64,000 bases of DNA from assembly GCA_963682055.1 (NCBI GenBank), contig OY821750.1, forward strand, positions 28,962,402 to 29,026,401. Reading direction: 5' to 3'. The DNA is from Primula veris (Eukaryota; Streptophyta; Magnoliopsida; Ericales; Primulaceae). The position numbers were made by a program, and so were the translations under genes. The notes beneath the pieces are model-generated. The model saw nothing but the letters and a program-made list of their open reading frames with translations. It ran no database searches and was not told the origin of the DNA. Of this stretch, positions 20,521 to 31,407 are shown piece after piece; within the stretch, counting starts at the first letter, position 1; each line of letters starts with the position of its first letter.

Positions 20521-21248
20521 TTAGCAGTCGAAATCGCATTGGCATATGTCGCCAAAATCGAATTTGGTGACAAGTCCTTGGCCATTCGTATAACCGCTGC
20601 ATACATTATTACAGTCGTCGTCAACATTTGGACCGTCTTTTATTAGTTCTCCGGTTTGAACCCTACACCTTTCGGAAATAGTATCACCACATTTGTAAGA
20701 GCAAAAACACAACGGAGGACTGGTGCCCATATTTGTAATAATTCCCTGAGCTTCCTCTGCTGGATTAGAATGCAAACCTTTACACTCGGCATCACAGTCA
20801 GGCTCTGGAAGTCCGATTAATGATACACAATCTCGTACCGGGGCTTTTTGTTGAAACCTTGCCATTACTGCATTAAATCATGTGTCATGGTAAATATATT
20901 TTGCTATTGTTTCTGTTAATTTAAATTTACCATGTGTATGTTAGACTTTCTGGTTGAAAAGTTGGCATCAGCTTTTAAGAATCGAAAAGGATTAATCCAT
21001 TTTGTTCATCATCAAAATTTGAATGGTATAAAAGAAGCCTGTAAGTTTAGGTGCAACTAGTATATGCCTGAAGTTAAATACTTCAATTGTGTTTAAAAAA
21101 CATATATTCATTTTCACCAGAAAACATGAGAACAAATTAAAAGAAAGAAATTATAAAAAACAAAAAAAAAAAAACAAAAAAAAAAAAAACACGTACCTGA
21201 ACTAGCAAGAAGAACAAGAAGAATGGACAATACCAAAGACTTAGGCAT
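20521..21248 (-). CDS. Defensin-like cysteine-rich secreted protein, copy 3 (two exons)
   Basis: Exon 1 (21197-21248) encodes a signal peptide beginning MPKSLVLSILL. The donor is GTACGT and the acceptor TGCAG. Exon 2 is 20521-20867. The predicted secreted chain has the same 12 cysteines in two modules (CFCSYKC and CQCDFDC close them), with a shorter first loop than copies 1 and 2 because two residues are missing before CDAEC. The TATA box TATAAATT is at 21310-21317. Its last 40 residues are closer to copy 2, but its first module is the most divergent of the three, so the copies are mosaics. It looks functional; as with copy 1, defence or reproductive signalling are the known roles of the wider family. 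Confidence 0.85.
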
Positions 21249-21309
21249 CTTTATTTTATTTTAATTTGGTGTATGTAGTATTATATACTCTGAAGATAGG
21301 TAAGGGGTT

Positions 21310-21317
21310 AATTTATA
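21310..21317 (-). promoter_or_regulatory. TATA box of defensin-like copy 3
   Basis: The minus strand reads TATAAATT, 62 bp upstream of the ATG. Confidence 0.6.
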
Positions 21318-21911
21318 GTGACAAGTTGAGAAAGGGGAGATGTATGATTTTAACTTCTATGAGATTCATTCATAGCTAGTATTCAGAAATCAGAAACATG
21401 CATATTATTTAATTGACCATCTCTATTAGTAACACATACACATTAATTACTAAATTTATTGATATACTATAGCTATTCTGATACCTTTCCTATACCATCA
21501 TGTTTCCCTTTCGTCCTTAAAAGTAATGGTCTGAATGACGTCTATATATATATGCAAATTCATTCAATTTTAACAATTAATTCTTAAATGGTGAAGTTAA
21601 TATCTTTTATACATGTTTAAATTTATGATAAAATCTTGTTAAACGGGATGAAAACACCTCTAAACTCAATAAAGTAGAAATCATTTTAAGTTTTTAACCA
21701 CCTGTTTATGATATTTTAAAGTAAACCATGCATTATTTTCTACCTAATTTTTAATGTTTGTATTTATCTCTTAATACTCCTATAATTATCAAAATAAATT
21801 GGAAATTCAAAATAAATTAGATATGTATCAAATATATTATCATTTTTAAATTTAATAATAAAATCCGCCTGATTTTACAAAATTCTATATATTCAATATA
21901 AATGTTTGTCT

Positions 21912-22102
21912 ACTACAAAATAATGTTTGATTTAGTGAAAATCAAAAACTGTCACAAGTCAGCCACTAATTAAAAAAATTGTTACAAATCTGTCACAAAT
22001 TGACTAAACTGTCACAAAACCGTCATAAAAACCGTCGCTAATAAGCTCTTAACAAAAAATACCGTCACTAATCCCGTCGCTATTTGGGTATTTTTTTATA
22101 AT
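21912..22102. mobile_element. Degenerate CACTA-type MITE
   Basis: The left end CTACTACAAAAT and right end TTTTTTTATAATGG resemble worn CACTACAAAAAA termini. The inside repeats CCGTC(A/G)CTA and GTCACAAA motifs that are common in small plant CACTA derivatives. Confidence 0.4.
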
Positions 22103-23739
22103 GGCCGTTGCATTTTACATCAAGCTCAAAATTACATAAACGACACATCAACACGACAGTTTAAAGTAACACATGTAGAATATTTTTATTGGAAGTTCTA
22201 ACTGAATTGAAGAACTTTTAGTTAGCATGAAACCGAAAACATGCTGCTCGTGATTCTGGAAAACATTTTTTCATGTTATTTTGGCCATGATAGATGAATT
22301 ATTCCTATATGGAAGCAAACTTGTAATCCAGTGGAAACTTTTAAACTATAGCCATTATTAGCCAATTTCACCATAGAAAATAGCTTGCGCTCTAAATTGC
22401 ATGAGTAGTATAGGTATGACTATCTTACCCGGTACGATACGAGCGATACTTTTTTCTTCGAAAATTCATGGTATAATATATATGACTGGTACATTAATTG
22501 ATTTAATACAACCTCTATAATTTGTTAAGGTTCTAGGACTAGGAGTATAATTTATCGTAATACATTCAAACTACTATTTCAAAGCAAGAAAATAGTCAAA
22601 ATCATGCATAATGGGTCACGTCAATAAGTTTTATATACTGCCATATATACACTCGATTACATTTAAGTAATTTCTCATGTATTATGCTTTTGAAATGAAA
22701 CTATCTCTTTTTTTTTACTTACTTTTTATTCCTGATTTACTAACAAAACATACAAAAACCTTCGGTGTAAGCACATTATAACTTATTCACCTTCTCATGA
22801 TTACCAACTAAACATTGTATAATTTTTTTCTCAAAACTAGATATTTAATTATCCCAGACGTAAGCATTAGAGTCGTACCCTCCGCTTTTTCTAGTCATAC
22901 TCAAGCAGTACCGATTGGTCAATTACGAAAGGAGTCAACAGTACTCCAAATCGTGTAACGGGTACTTGTAAAGTCGCATTGTACCGACACCCATACCACA
23001 AGTACACGCGCTACATAGCTTGCCTCCAACACGGTGGCGAATATATCACTATAACTTGATCAAGATCTCCCTTGGAGTTTATTAATAAACTTTTCCCTTT
23101 TGTCTTTAAATAAATTTAATAAAATCATTTTTGTTTGTAAATATTCGAGCGTCTCGAGTCATCTGCAAAGTATGTATTTCGATCTTGATCAGCTAAAGTA
23201 GAATATTTTCTCAATAATGGTCCTTGTTTTCCAATTTTTACTTTTCACTACTGTATTTTATTCGTACTGGCTGGTAATAGGGATGCAAACGAAACGAGCC
23301 GTTCGTGAAAATTTTGTGTTTCGTTCGTTAAACGTTTGGTTCATGTTCGTTCATTTTCCAAATTAACCAAAAATGAACAAAAATATACCGTTAGTTTAGT
23401 AAATGAACCAAAGACGAAGAAACCTTCATTCAACTCATCAACATTCGTGTTCGTTAGATTAAATACATTAATATTTATATATAGAAAATATTTACAAATA
23501 CATTAACCATATTCGATGATCTTTATTACATTTTCAAGGATCTGCTTTTGTTATATACTGTTTTTTAAGTTCCAAACTTGAAATAGCTAGAACCACTTTT
23601 TTTTAAGGTTATAATAAAGGCTATTTCTGATTTACCATCGAACCGAACACAGTCGGGGACAATTTTTACTTTACATAAACTATCACTAACACAATTTAAA
23701 AAGATTGTCAAGAACCCCGAAAGGAACCTACTGAACAAA
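22103..23739. other. Intergenic AT-rich DNA
   Basis: No gene is recognised. A short TTCGTTCG/GAACGAAC-rich stretch at 23280-23460 resembles a decayed non-autonomous DNA transposon, but the ends are not clear. Confidence 0.5.
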
Positions 23740-23744
23740 CATTA

Positions 23745-24316
23745 TGATAAATCCATAACTTTGTTCGGTCGCGTTAGGCTTTTCAACAATAATATAATAG
23801 TAAATCAACTGTAAATAATGGACACTTCCTGATCTTTATTATTGCTCGGATTATTATCCTTGTTCGGACTATTACACTTGCTCGGATTAGTATCTCTGTT
23901 TTACAATTGTGCTCGATTTGACTATTTAATCTCTCTTCTTGGTCTTTCTCCCCTTTTATTCGGTGCTCGGCTTTATCTCTACTCGGTTTATTTCTTGGCG
24001 TGATATGCTTTGACTAGTTTCTCTCTTTTCTCAACTTCTCTCTATATTTTTTGGATAGATTTTCTGGTTCATTTCTAGGAGGGGTAGTTGGCTATTTATA
24101 GGCAAATATGTCTTCTATGATGTTGACAAATGTCTTCATCCCAGGGGGTTTTTCAGATATGAGTCCCTAGTTAAGTGGGCTTGGCCTTTTGATAGTAATA
24201 CCTTATTTTCTTATAAAAGGCATAAGATGACCCATTTAAGCGTTGGATACCCATTTATAAAGTGGGTTGATTATTACCCGAATAGAATATACGGGTCCAA
24301 TTTTTATGTTCTATCA
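23745..24316 (-). repeat. Gypsy LTR (3' LTR of the element)
   Basis: This is the 572-bp LTR paired with 40759-41330. The adjacent minus-strand sequence GTCAGGGAGCACT is a plausible polypurine tract. Confidence 0.95.
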
Positions 24317-24500
24317 AGTGCTCCCTGACTTACTCGGCGTGGTTTCCATGTCGAGGGAGTCATGTTCGGTCTGTCGAGGATATTACTTCGGTCTTGTCGT
24401 TCCCAATACTTCATCGAGAAACGCAACAGACTCATGACGGTTCCATGGGGGGGCCCACTTAATGTTTCCTATCCTAATATCTTTCTTCGAGGAAAACTCC

Positions 24501-24507
24501 TATAAAG
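24501..24507 (+). promoter_or_regulatory. TATA box of mini-gene 1
   Basis: TATAAAG lies within CCTATAAAGGGG, 60 bp before the ATG. A near-identical CCTATAAAAGGGG core serves mini-gene 2. Confidence 0.6.
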
Positions 24508-24560
24508 GGGTGTTCCCCCTCCATAATTAGGCATTTTACTACTACTTTGCTCGTGACGTA

Positions 24561-24881
24561 ATGGCTTCCTCTGGTTCTACTGGTGAGAGCTCCTTTAATT
24601 ATATTTCTTATTTAGAAATGGAGATCAAGAAATCTCGTACCGCGAATAAGAAACTCGTGGACAAGGTTTCAAATTACAAGAAAAGGTTGTCTGACATGGA
24701 TTCTGATCATCATGTGACGATGGCCGATCGGGATTGGGCTTACGAGCATATAAAGAGGCTCGAGGCTAATCTGGCCAAGCAGAAGGCAGCAAAAAGGGCC
24801 TATAAGCTGGCCTTCAAGGAGTTGCATGCTCGGTCTAAACCGAGTTCGGATGACGATGAAGAAGGCTCTTCCTCGAAATAA
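24561..24881 (+). CDS. Antisense coiled-coil mini-gene 1 in the Tat element
   Basis: The 106-residue ORF runs antisense to gag-pol. It has no recognised domain. Residues 18-95 are mostly charged heptads with long helical character (LEMEIKKSRTANKKLVDKV, then KRLEANLAKQKAAKRAYKLA). The tail is acidic and serine-rich (SSDDDEEGSSSK). The segment KRAYKLAFKELHARSK is almost the same in mini-gene 2 (KRAYKLALKEVYARSK), so the two are paralogues. A TATA box lies 60 bp upstream and AATAAA lies 79 bp after the stop (24961-24966), so it looks like a self-contained transcription unit. Function is unknown; a derivation from the coiled-coil end of the larger antisense gene is possible. Confidence 0.6.
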   Translation: MASSGSTGESSFNYISYLEMEIKKSRTANKKLVDKVSNYKKRLSDMDSDHHVTMADRDWAYEHIKRLEANLAKQKAAKRAYKLAFKELHARSKPSSDDDEEGSSSK

Positions 24882-25127
24882 TTAGTCTTTTGTGATTTCT
24901 GTTGTAATTTCTTTTGAATGGGGAGTCTTCTCCTCAGTTGTAATCGAAGTTTTTGAAATTAATAAAATATTTCCCTATCCTTGTTCTTGTCTGTTCATCT
25001 TCTTGATATCTTTTTGGATGACTTTAATTGGATTTGGAACTGTGGTTAATTTGCCGTAAATGCTCTTGGGAAGTTCAAAAGGTTGTATTTCTTCGAGATG
25101 ACCTTTGATCTACTCCTTGTTTCTTCC

Positions 25128-25135
25128 TATAAAAG
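25128..25135 (+). promoter_or_regulatory. TATA box of mini-gene 2
   Basis: TATAAAAG is followed by GGG, 57 bp before the ATG at 25185. This decides for that start over the in-frame upstream ATG at 25083, which lies before the TATA box. Confidence 0.6.
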
Positions 25136-25184
25136 GGGACTGTCCCTGTATTCTTTGTGCAATTCATTCTTTATTAACGAACAA

Positions 25185-25523
25185 ATGGCTTTTCCTCTTG
25201 AAAACTATGGTGACAACCTTCCTGAATATGTTGCTCGTCTTGAAGAGGAAGTTCAAAAAGTGCGTTATCTCGAGAAAAGGGTTGCCCGGCTGTCGGTGGA
25301 AGCTCGTCGGGCCGCCGAACTAGACGAGCGATTGGACGCCATGGAGAAGGAGCACCAGAGGTCTTTGCTCGACAGTATTCACGCTCGTGCTCGGATCAAA
25401 GAGCTCGAGGCCTCCAGAGACAGGCAACTTGCTTCCAAGAGGGCTTACAAACTGGCCCTTAAGGAAGTGTATGCTCGGTCGAAGGGGAAGCCGAATGACG
25501 AAGCGGGCCCTTCTACGAAATGA
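25185..25523 (+). CDS. Antisense coiled-coil mini-gene 2 in the Tat element
   Basis: The 112-residue ORF starts MAFPLENYGDN. The start is chosen from the TATA box at 25128. A long heptad region (LEEEVQKVRYLEKRVARL and onwards to KELEASRDRQLASK) leads into KRAYKLALKEVYARSK and a short GPSTK tail, the same plan as mini-gene 1. AATAAA is 65 bp after the stop (25588-25593). The residues are rich in R, E, A and L, with no cysteine, so a helical homo- or hetero-oligomer is likely. No catalytic motif is seen. The role is unknown. Confidence 0.6.
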   Translation: MAFPLENYGDNLPEYVARLEEEVQKVRYLEKRVARLSVEARRAAELDERLDAMEKEHQRSLLDSIHARARIKELEASRDRQLASKRAYKLALKEVYARSKGKPNDEAGPSTK

Positions 25524-26070
25524 TTTTATTGTTTTTTTTATTGTATTTCCTTTTACTGCTTCTTCTGTAACGAAGTATCAATCAATCAATAAAGACTTCT
25601 TTCTCTTGTTTATATCTGAATTACTTTCCCAATGCAGTTTCTTTTGACTGCGCACGCTTGTGGCCTCATTAATGCTTTTTTCTTGGGTCTTGCGTTTGAC
25701 CTTATCCATTGGACCTTCTTACTCTTTATATCTGGGGACCAATAGGATTTCTTGAGCCTTGTGCATAAAATCTTATTCACCAGAGTTTTCTTGAGTTTTG
25801 CGCAAAAGATCTTTATCATTTATTTGAACTGCTGCCTTTCCCCAAAATGACGCGTGTTTCGATGCCATTATGACTTACCCCCTTTAAATATTGGTAAGAA
25901 TCCAAGCGTTTTGTGAACAAGAGTGGCTTTTAATTACTCATGCTTTTTTAGAACCTTTTAGGAATCCAAACGTTTTTTCTTGAACAGATACATCTTTTAA
26001 TTGCCGTCGCTTCTTAGTACCCATTGGCGAACGGTTGCGACTCTCAATACCAGCCCTCATCTAATTGATC

Positions 26071-26078
26071 TATAAATA
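26071..26078 (+). promoter_or_regulatory. TATA box of mini-gene 3
   Basis: TATAAATA lies 92 bp before the ATG at 26163. The ATG at 26091 would fall before the expected transcription start. Confidence 0.55.
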
Positions 26079-26162
26079 CCTTCTTACAGCATGGTTACAT
26101 CCACAATCCTCATCATATTATTTTCCCCCATATACAGACTCTCATCTTATAATTTCCCTAAG

Positions 26163-26456
26163 ATGTCTGGTCCTTTCACCCAATCAGCATTAGCTTTGCA
26201 AGTGGAGGCTTTTGAAGCCTCCTATAGCCATGTACAAAGGCTGTTGAGGGATGCCGAGGAGGAATTGAAGGTGATGCGTTACCACCATACCGAGATGGTT
26301 TGGGAATTAACTTGGCTAAGATCCGAACTGGCTTATTGCCGACGTGCTCGTCAGGCTCTAGTCGAAGAGAATGAGATGCTAAGGGGGAATCCGACACTGA
26401 GGGACAGGGATGTCTCTGCCGGGCCCTCTCACCGATACCGATCGACTTCCCCCTAA
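26163..26456 (+). CDS. Antisense coiled-coil mini-gene 3 in the Tat element
   Basis: The 97-residue ORF starts MSGPFTQSALALQVEAFEAS. Residues 10-80 form a heptad-rich helix (LLRDAEEELKVM, ELAYCRRARQALVEENEML). The tail is basic and serine-rich. It has the same size and plan as its neighbours but only distant sequence likeness. The downstream 680 bp are an extreme pyrimidine-rich tract and a short tandem repeat before the first good AATAAA (27136-27141), so its transcript would have an unusually long 3' UTR. Confidence 0.55.
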   Translation: MSGPFTQSALALQVEAFEASYSHVQRLLRDAEEELKVMRYHHTEMVWELTWLRSELAYCRRARQALVEENEMLRGNPTLRDRDVSAGPSHRYRSTSP

Positions 26457-27000
26457 CCTTATCCCTTCTTTTTTTATTCTTCTCTTCTTTTCCCCATCTT
26501 TTCCCATCTCTTTCTTTTTCTTCTTTTCATTTCTCAGTTTCCCTCATTTCTTCCTCTTCCTCTTTTGTTTCTTTTTTTTTATACTCTGTTCTCTCTACTT
26601 TTCATTCTTTTCTTTTTCCCTTTCTTTTTTGTTTCATTGACTTCCTTTTTATTTGTCTGTTTCCTTCATTTCTTTATCTTCTTCTTATCTGTTTTTCTTT
26701 TTCTTCTGCGCCTCCTCTTTCTTTTTCTTCATCTTATCTCCCATCACTCTTTTTCTTTTTCTTCTTTTTTGCACCACTATGATGTAACAATCAACCCTGT
26801 GATCCTAAGGGTTTTGTGTTACATCTAGGGTTTTTGTCATTTTTCTTTTTGACTCTTCTTTCTTATCACTTCTTCTTTTCTTGCACTCTTCTTCTTTTCC
26901 TCTTTTTCTTGTTTCTTATGTTTTTCTTTTGGCGCCTCCTGCTCACTTGGTCAGCTGATATAGTTGATCTTCTTTGCCTGATCTTCTGTACTAGCTCTTC
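26457..27000 (+). repeat. Polypyrimidine (TTC/TTTTC) low-complexity tract
   Basis: Roughly 500 bp of C and T with few purines follows mini-gene 3. The ORFs that run through it are low-complexity F/S/L strings and not genes. Confidence 0.85.
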
Positions 27001-27002
27001 TC

Positions 27003-27110
27003 GGATGTAATAGATCTTTATCTCGGATGTAACAGATTTTCTTGTCGGATGTAATAGATTTTCTTTTCGGATGTAATAGATTTCTTTTTCGGATGTACTC
27101 TGATGTAATG
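27003..27110 (+). repeat. Short tandem repeat, about 23 bp
   Basis: TCGGATGTAATAGATTTTCT is repeated about five times with small changes (AATAGATC, AACAGATT). It ends with a partial TCGGATGTACTCTG. Confidence 0.8.
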
Positions 27111-27320
27111 AACAATGATATATCCCATCTTCATTAATAAAAATTAAATTTGCCCTTCTATTTTTGCACCTTTATCTTGTACTTCTTCTTATTGTTGAAT
27201 TTGTGGTTTGTTGAGATGTGGACCTTTTGAGTATCTTGTACCTTTATTTCTTGCTGGACTGTAGACCTATCCCTCACGTTGTCAATCATAGGTGCACGCT
27301 CCCAAGTATTGTCAGGAAAC

Positions 27321-27509
27321 ATGCATGCTCCCAAGTATTTGTCAGATAACAACACTAACTTTTCTCTATTCAATGCTCAACCTCGGCTTGAGGAGCGCGT
27401 CCGTGTCCTTACTAAGACGAACACCGAACTCTCCAGGGAGAATGAGTGCTTGGTAGTCATGAATGACTCTTACCAAGCTCGGTTTGACAGCTCTGCTCTC
27501 CCGGTCTAG
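27321..27509 (+). CDS. Short coiled-coil ORF, possibly a truncated mini-gene
   Basis: The 62-residue ORF ends in a heptad stretch (LEERVRVLTKTNTELSRENE) like those of the other mini-genes. No TATA box is visible within 100 bp upstream, and a direct repeat (GCTCCCAAGTATT) sits just before and over the start. It may be a remnant of a fifth unit. Confidence 0.35.
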   Translation: MHAPKYLSDNNTNFSLFNAQPRLEERVRVLTKTNTELSRENECLVVMNDSYQARFDSSALPV

Positions 27510-27689
27510 TAGTTCGGTTTTTCCACCTATTGATCCTTAGTTGGATTGGGCTGGTTACCTGATGTATATATTTTTTGTTTTGGAACTTGTATTTTCTTTT
27601 GTATTAGAATCAGATGTATCTTTTCGTATCTCGTGCCTTTTGTCTTATGAACCGTTGTGACGCCTCGTACTTCGTGCCCTTTGATTCTT

Positions 27690-27697
27690 TATAAATG
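27690..27697 (+). promoter_or_regulatory. TATA box of mini-gene 4
   Basis: TATAAATG lies 89 bp before the ATG at 27779. Confidence 0.55.
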
Positions 27698-27778
27698 CTC
27701 CATATTGTCTGTACTTCATTATCCATTCTCCTCTCTCTTGTTTTATAATATGTTTCTTCTAACTTGCTTTTGTTTGAG

Positions 27779-28141
27779 ATGGCTCCCATCACTAGGTCTG
27801 CCTCCAAAAAGAAAGCCCTTATGGAAGAGGAGCCTACTTTTTTGCTACCTCGTCCCCCTGGTTTTGGGGAGGAGGATTTGACTCCTCTTCAACTAAAAGA
27901 AATTGAGATGTCATTGCTGAAACATGATCTCATGTGTGCTCGGACTGAAGTGAGGAGGTTTAAACAATATTGGGACGAGGAGGGCACTGCTCGTTTCAAG
28001 GCCGAGCAAAAATGCGACTCTCAGTCTTACGCCTTAAAACAGGCTGAGATGGCGATTTCTCGGTTGATTAGGGAAAAAGAGCGTATGGAGGAACTTTTTG
28101 CGAAGAAGGATGTTGATATGGGGGATAGTTTGAAAAAGTAG
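27779..28141 (+). CDS. Antisense coiled-coil mini-gene 4 in the Tat element
   Basis: The 120-residue ORF starts MAPITRSASKKKALMEEE, with a basic then acidic N-terminus and a proline-rich stretch (LPRPPGFGEED). It then forms a helix through residues 45-110 (KEIEMSLLKHDLMCARTEV, ISRLIREKERMEELFAKK). A TATA box and a downstream AATAAA (28213-28218, 72 bp after the stop) frame it as a separate unit. The start is the ATG right after TTTGAG; the upstream in-frame ATG at 27764 is close and cannot be excluded. No function is recognised. Confidence 0.55.
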   Translation: MAPITRSASKKKALMEEEPTFLLPRPPGFGEEDLTPLQLKEIEMSLLKHDLMCARTEVRRFKQYWDEEGTARFKAEQKCDSQSYALKQAEMAISRLIREKERMEELFAKKDVDMGDSLKK

Positions 28142-29127
28142 GATGGGTGTATCTTCTTGTAAAAATTTTTCTTTTTCTGTTGTATTGTTTGTGTTTTCCC
28201 CCTTTGTGGAAGAATAAAACTTGTCTTGCACTTGATTCTGTCTATTCTATTTTATTTGATGTTTTTCAGTATATACCGAACATATACCGAAAAATATGCC
28301 CGGTTATCCCCCCGGAGAGCGTTGTTAGACTTGACGCATCATGCCGTCAAGCTAGGAACGGTCTTCGTCTACCTTGTTCGGTGTGCCCTTTGGTTAAGAA
28401 ATGGTTGGGAGTCGAGGAACTTAATCGGGGGACATTCTTGGTGTGATAATATTGGTAGCGTATGTGGGAAGCTTTTCGTGGTAGGGTCCATTGGCCGTTT
28501 ATTTGGGTGTAATGATGTGAACTGCCTTGGGTAGTGGAATATGCTCTGACGTGGCAAAATCTGGAGCGTTTATATGTTAAAAATAGCAGCGGTTGTTGAC
28601 TTTTGTATGGTTGGAAAAAAGGTAAACCTCTGTCACACGAAAGGACGGTTATTATTTTATTCTTTTTGTGACTCCACTCCTTTTTACTGTGCCAAGTAAT
28701 CCCTTTTGTTTTTATCACAAAATTCGCTGAAGAAAATATCTGTCTCTCTCTCTAAAGTATATTCTTCCCGCCAAAAAGGAAAAGCGTTCGGCCGCCTGAT
28801 CTAGGGTTTCGTGGTTTTGTTGAAAGACTTGCTGCTGTTCTCGCTTGCTTGCTCATAATGATAACTATAAGTGTTTTTTCGTTCTCCCCTGCCCCTCTTT
28901 TCTTTCTTTTTTTTTTTTTTGTGTTAGGGGTCGTATTTGATTTGTCGTTGTGGTCATAGATGTGGCGTTGGTATATGGTTCAGGTTGTCTATATATGTCT
29001 GATGATTCTTATGTATTTGGTTAATGTGAGTGGGGGGGGGGGGGGGGGTGGCTCTCGTTATATTGATGTGGTTCTGGTTTGTGTATTTGGTTAGTATATT
29101 GATGGAATTTTGATGATGTTTGGATAG

Positions 29128-31407
29128 GAAATTCTGACCCAAAGTGTGGCCCAAGTTGGCACATTCATGGAAAAGGATTTTAAGGAGCTTGCCGGAATAC
29201 CCGACAACATACACATTCGGCTTCCTATTTCTGACGAGGAGGTGCTGGGATTTGTTCCTGCCGGCGAGGTAGCCGTGCGCTCTTCGGCATTCTTTACTGG
29301 GGGTCTTCGACTTCCTTTTACAAACTGGGTGGCCTCGTTCTTTGAGGCCGTCCAGATTGCTCCGGCCCAACTGGCCCTAAATGGTTACCGTACTCTGAAT
29401 GGTATCCAAAGGTTATCGGAGTTGTCCGGAATACCGATTGAACTGAAGGACGTCTTTGGAGTCTATAGTTTGAGCTTTGAGCGTCGCAGCTCGTATTTGA
29501 AGACTCTGCGTGTCTTTTGCCGGCTCGTTATCGATTTGCCGGATACCAACAAAGAGCGTAATCTTGGTATTGTTATTGCTTCCGGTGTATGGGGTTGTGC
29601 GGGACATCAGATTCCTAGACCGGCTACCAATGCTCCCACTATGCCAGACCTCGGCGCTCCCAATGTAGAGGCTCTGTTAGCTCTTTGGAAATGGTGGGGG
29701 CCTGGACCGACGCCGGATCCTGCGAGTCGTACTGCTCCCATGCTGCTCGGTTACCCTATGGGGTCGGTGACCAAGGGGAATCCTGCACCCGAGATCCCCA
29801 AAGAGCCCGAGGAGGAATTCTTGAAGGTGGTCCGGGCTCGAAGTGCTCCTCGGCTTGGGAAAAAAGCCGTTCGTTCTAAGCGTCGTGCATCTGACCCTGT
29901 CGTTGGAACAACGAAGAGGGCTAGGGGAACCGATACATCGGTTACCGAGGAGGACGCTAACGTTGGCTCGGGCGAGGGGGTGTTTGCTGCTTTCCAAGGG
30001 GATACCACCGAGGATGCCTCTGCGCCGGGCGATGTATGTGTATATGTATTTTGATTTTCTTGTCTTTTGATTATTGTCGTTTTGTTCTTTAGTGGTTTGC
30101 TTTATTAGTTATCTTGTTTCAGCTACTGACTTCTCCATTGATTACCCTCGCTCTTGCCCGGTCCATGGGTATTATTGTGTTTCAGGGGTCGATCGACGAT
30201 GTATTCGGACATATGAACCTCTTGACTAACATGGGGGAGGATACGATGACCTTGCCTGTCATCTCGCCTATCCCTAGCGAGGATCCGATAGATCTGCCCG
30301 TTTGCTCGCCCGTCCGTACTGAGGAAGAGATCGAGCATAGGGCCCCTGAGATTGATCATTTGGAGAAGGACGTGGGGGTGGAAGTGGAGGTCGGCAAGGA
30401 GAGTGCCGCGGATGTTGTTACGGGTGTCGAGGATGAGGCTCTCGACGGACCCGAGGAGGTGTTGGTGGACGGGGTTGCAATGACCCGTTACATTGATCGG
30501 TGCAGAGGTGAGCTGTTGGAGCAACCTCAAACCTTGAAGATGGGGTATACTGCTATGAAACCCCTTGCTTTCAAGGATGCAGAAAAATTAGCTGCTCTGC
30601 CTACAATGTCGGTTATAGAGCAGGCCAACGCGGATGCGCGGCGGGTATGTTGGGCGCGTATTTTGTAATATATGCCATGATGCTCGTATTTTGTTATATA
30701 GGTTTGGTACTCGTATTTTGTTTGGAATCTGATGTTTTGAAGTGCAGGTTGTCTTGAGTACCGTGGTGTTACGGGATCAGCTGGGAGCTCTAGGGGCTGA
30801 TAAAGAGAAGTTGGTGGCCGAGAAGAAGGCCATAGTCAAGGAGAACGATCTGAAGATAAAAGATCTGCTTGCGGCTTTCGAGGCCGAGAAAGAGAAACTG
30901 GTCGCCGAGAATAAAACCCTGGGCGAAAATTATGACAAGCTGGCTGTGGACTTTCTGCACGTGACCGAGGATGTTGATAAGTTGAAGGCTGAAAAAGAGA
31001 GCATGGTCGATAAGTACGGCCAACTAGAGGAGGAGAACTTGCTGCTGGCGGAGGACGTGGAAGCCGAAAAAGCTAAGGTGGCCGCTCTGAAAACGGCACA
31101 GGCGGAGGAGCGGACAAGGTTAGCAATGATGGCTAATTTCTCCGTCTATTGCGCTCATGTGCGGGCGCTCAATTTCGCGAATGTTCCTGTGTCGGATAGG
31201 GCGTGGTCGGAGTTGGTGTATCCATGTCCGCATGGTGCACCACCGAAACCCTTAGACTGGGCGAATCTTCGTGAAGAGGAGCTTCCCCGGCTACCGGGGC
31301 AGACAATTTCAACAGCGCTCCGTCCTCATTTTACTTCGGCCACGTCCACTCCTCGACCTGATGCTACTGTTACTCCCCCACCCGCATCTCCTCAGGTGGA
31401 ACCTTGA
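29128..31407 (+). CDS. Spliced antisense gene of the Tat element: 'putative gypsy type transposon' domain plus coiled coil
   Basis: Probable exons are 29128-30033 (ATG at 29168 after an acceptor at 29127), a second from about 30123 or 30186 to 30644, and 30748 to about 31407. The introns have GTATGT donors and phase-0 junctions; the second is 103 bp (30645-30747). The first 180 residues resemble the plant Transposase_28 / 'putative gypsy type transposon' family (VPAGEVAVRSSAFFTGGLRL, FFEAVQIAPAQLALNGYRTL, CRLVIDL). A basic, Pro-rich linker and an acidic stretch follow, and then a strong coiled coil (LVAEKKAIVKENDLKIKDLL). Antisense genes of this kind are known from Tat elements such as Grande, but their role is not. 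A 5' leader with CTAGGGTTTC and an intron upstream (about 28740-29127) is plausible. Confidence 0.65.

Noticed and set aside
26410..27010. Phenylalanine- and serine-rich ORFs
   Set aside because: They are low-complexity readings of the pyrimidine tract.
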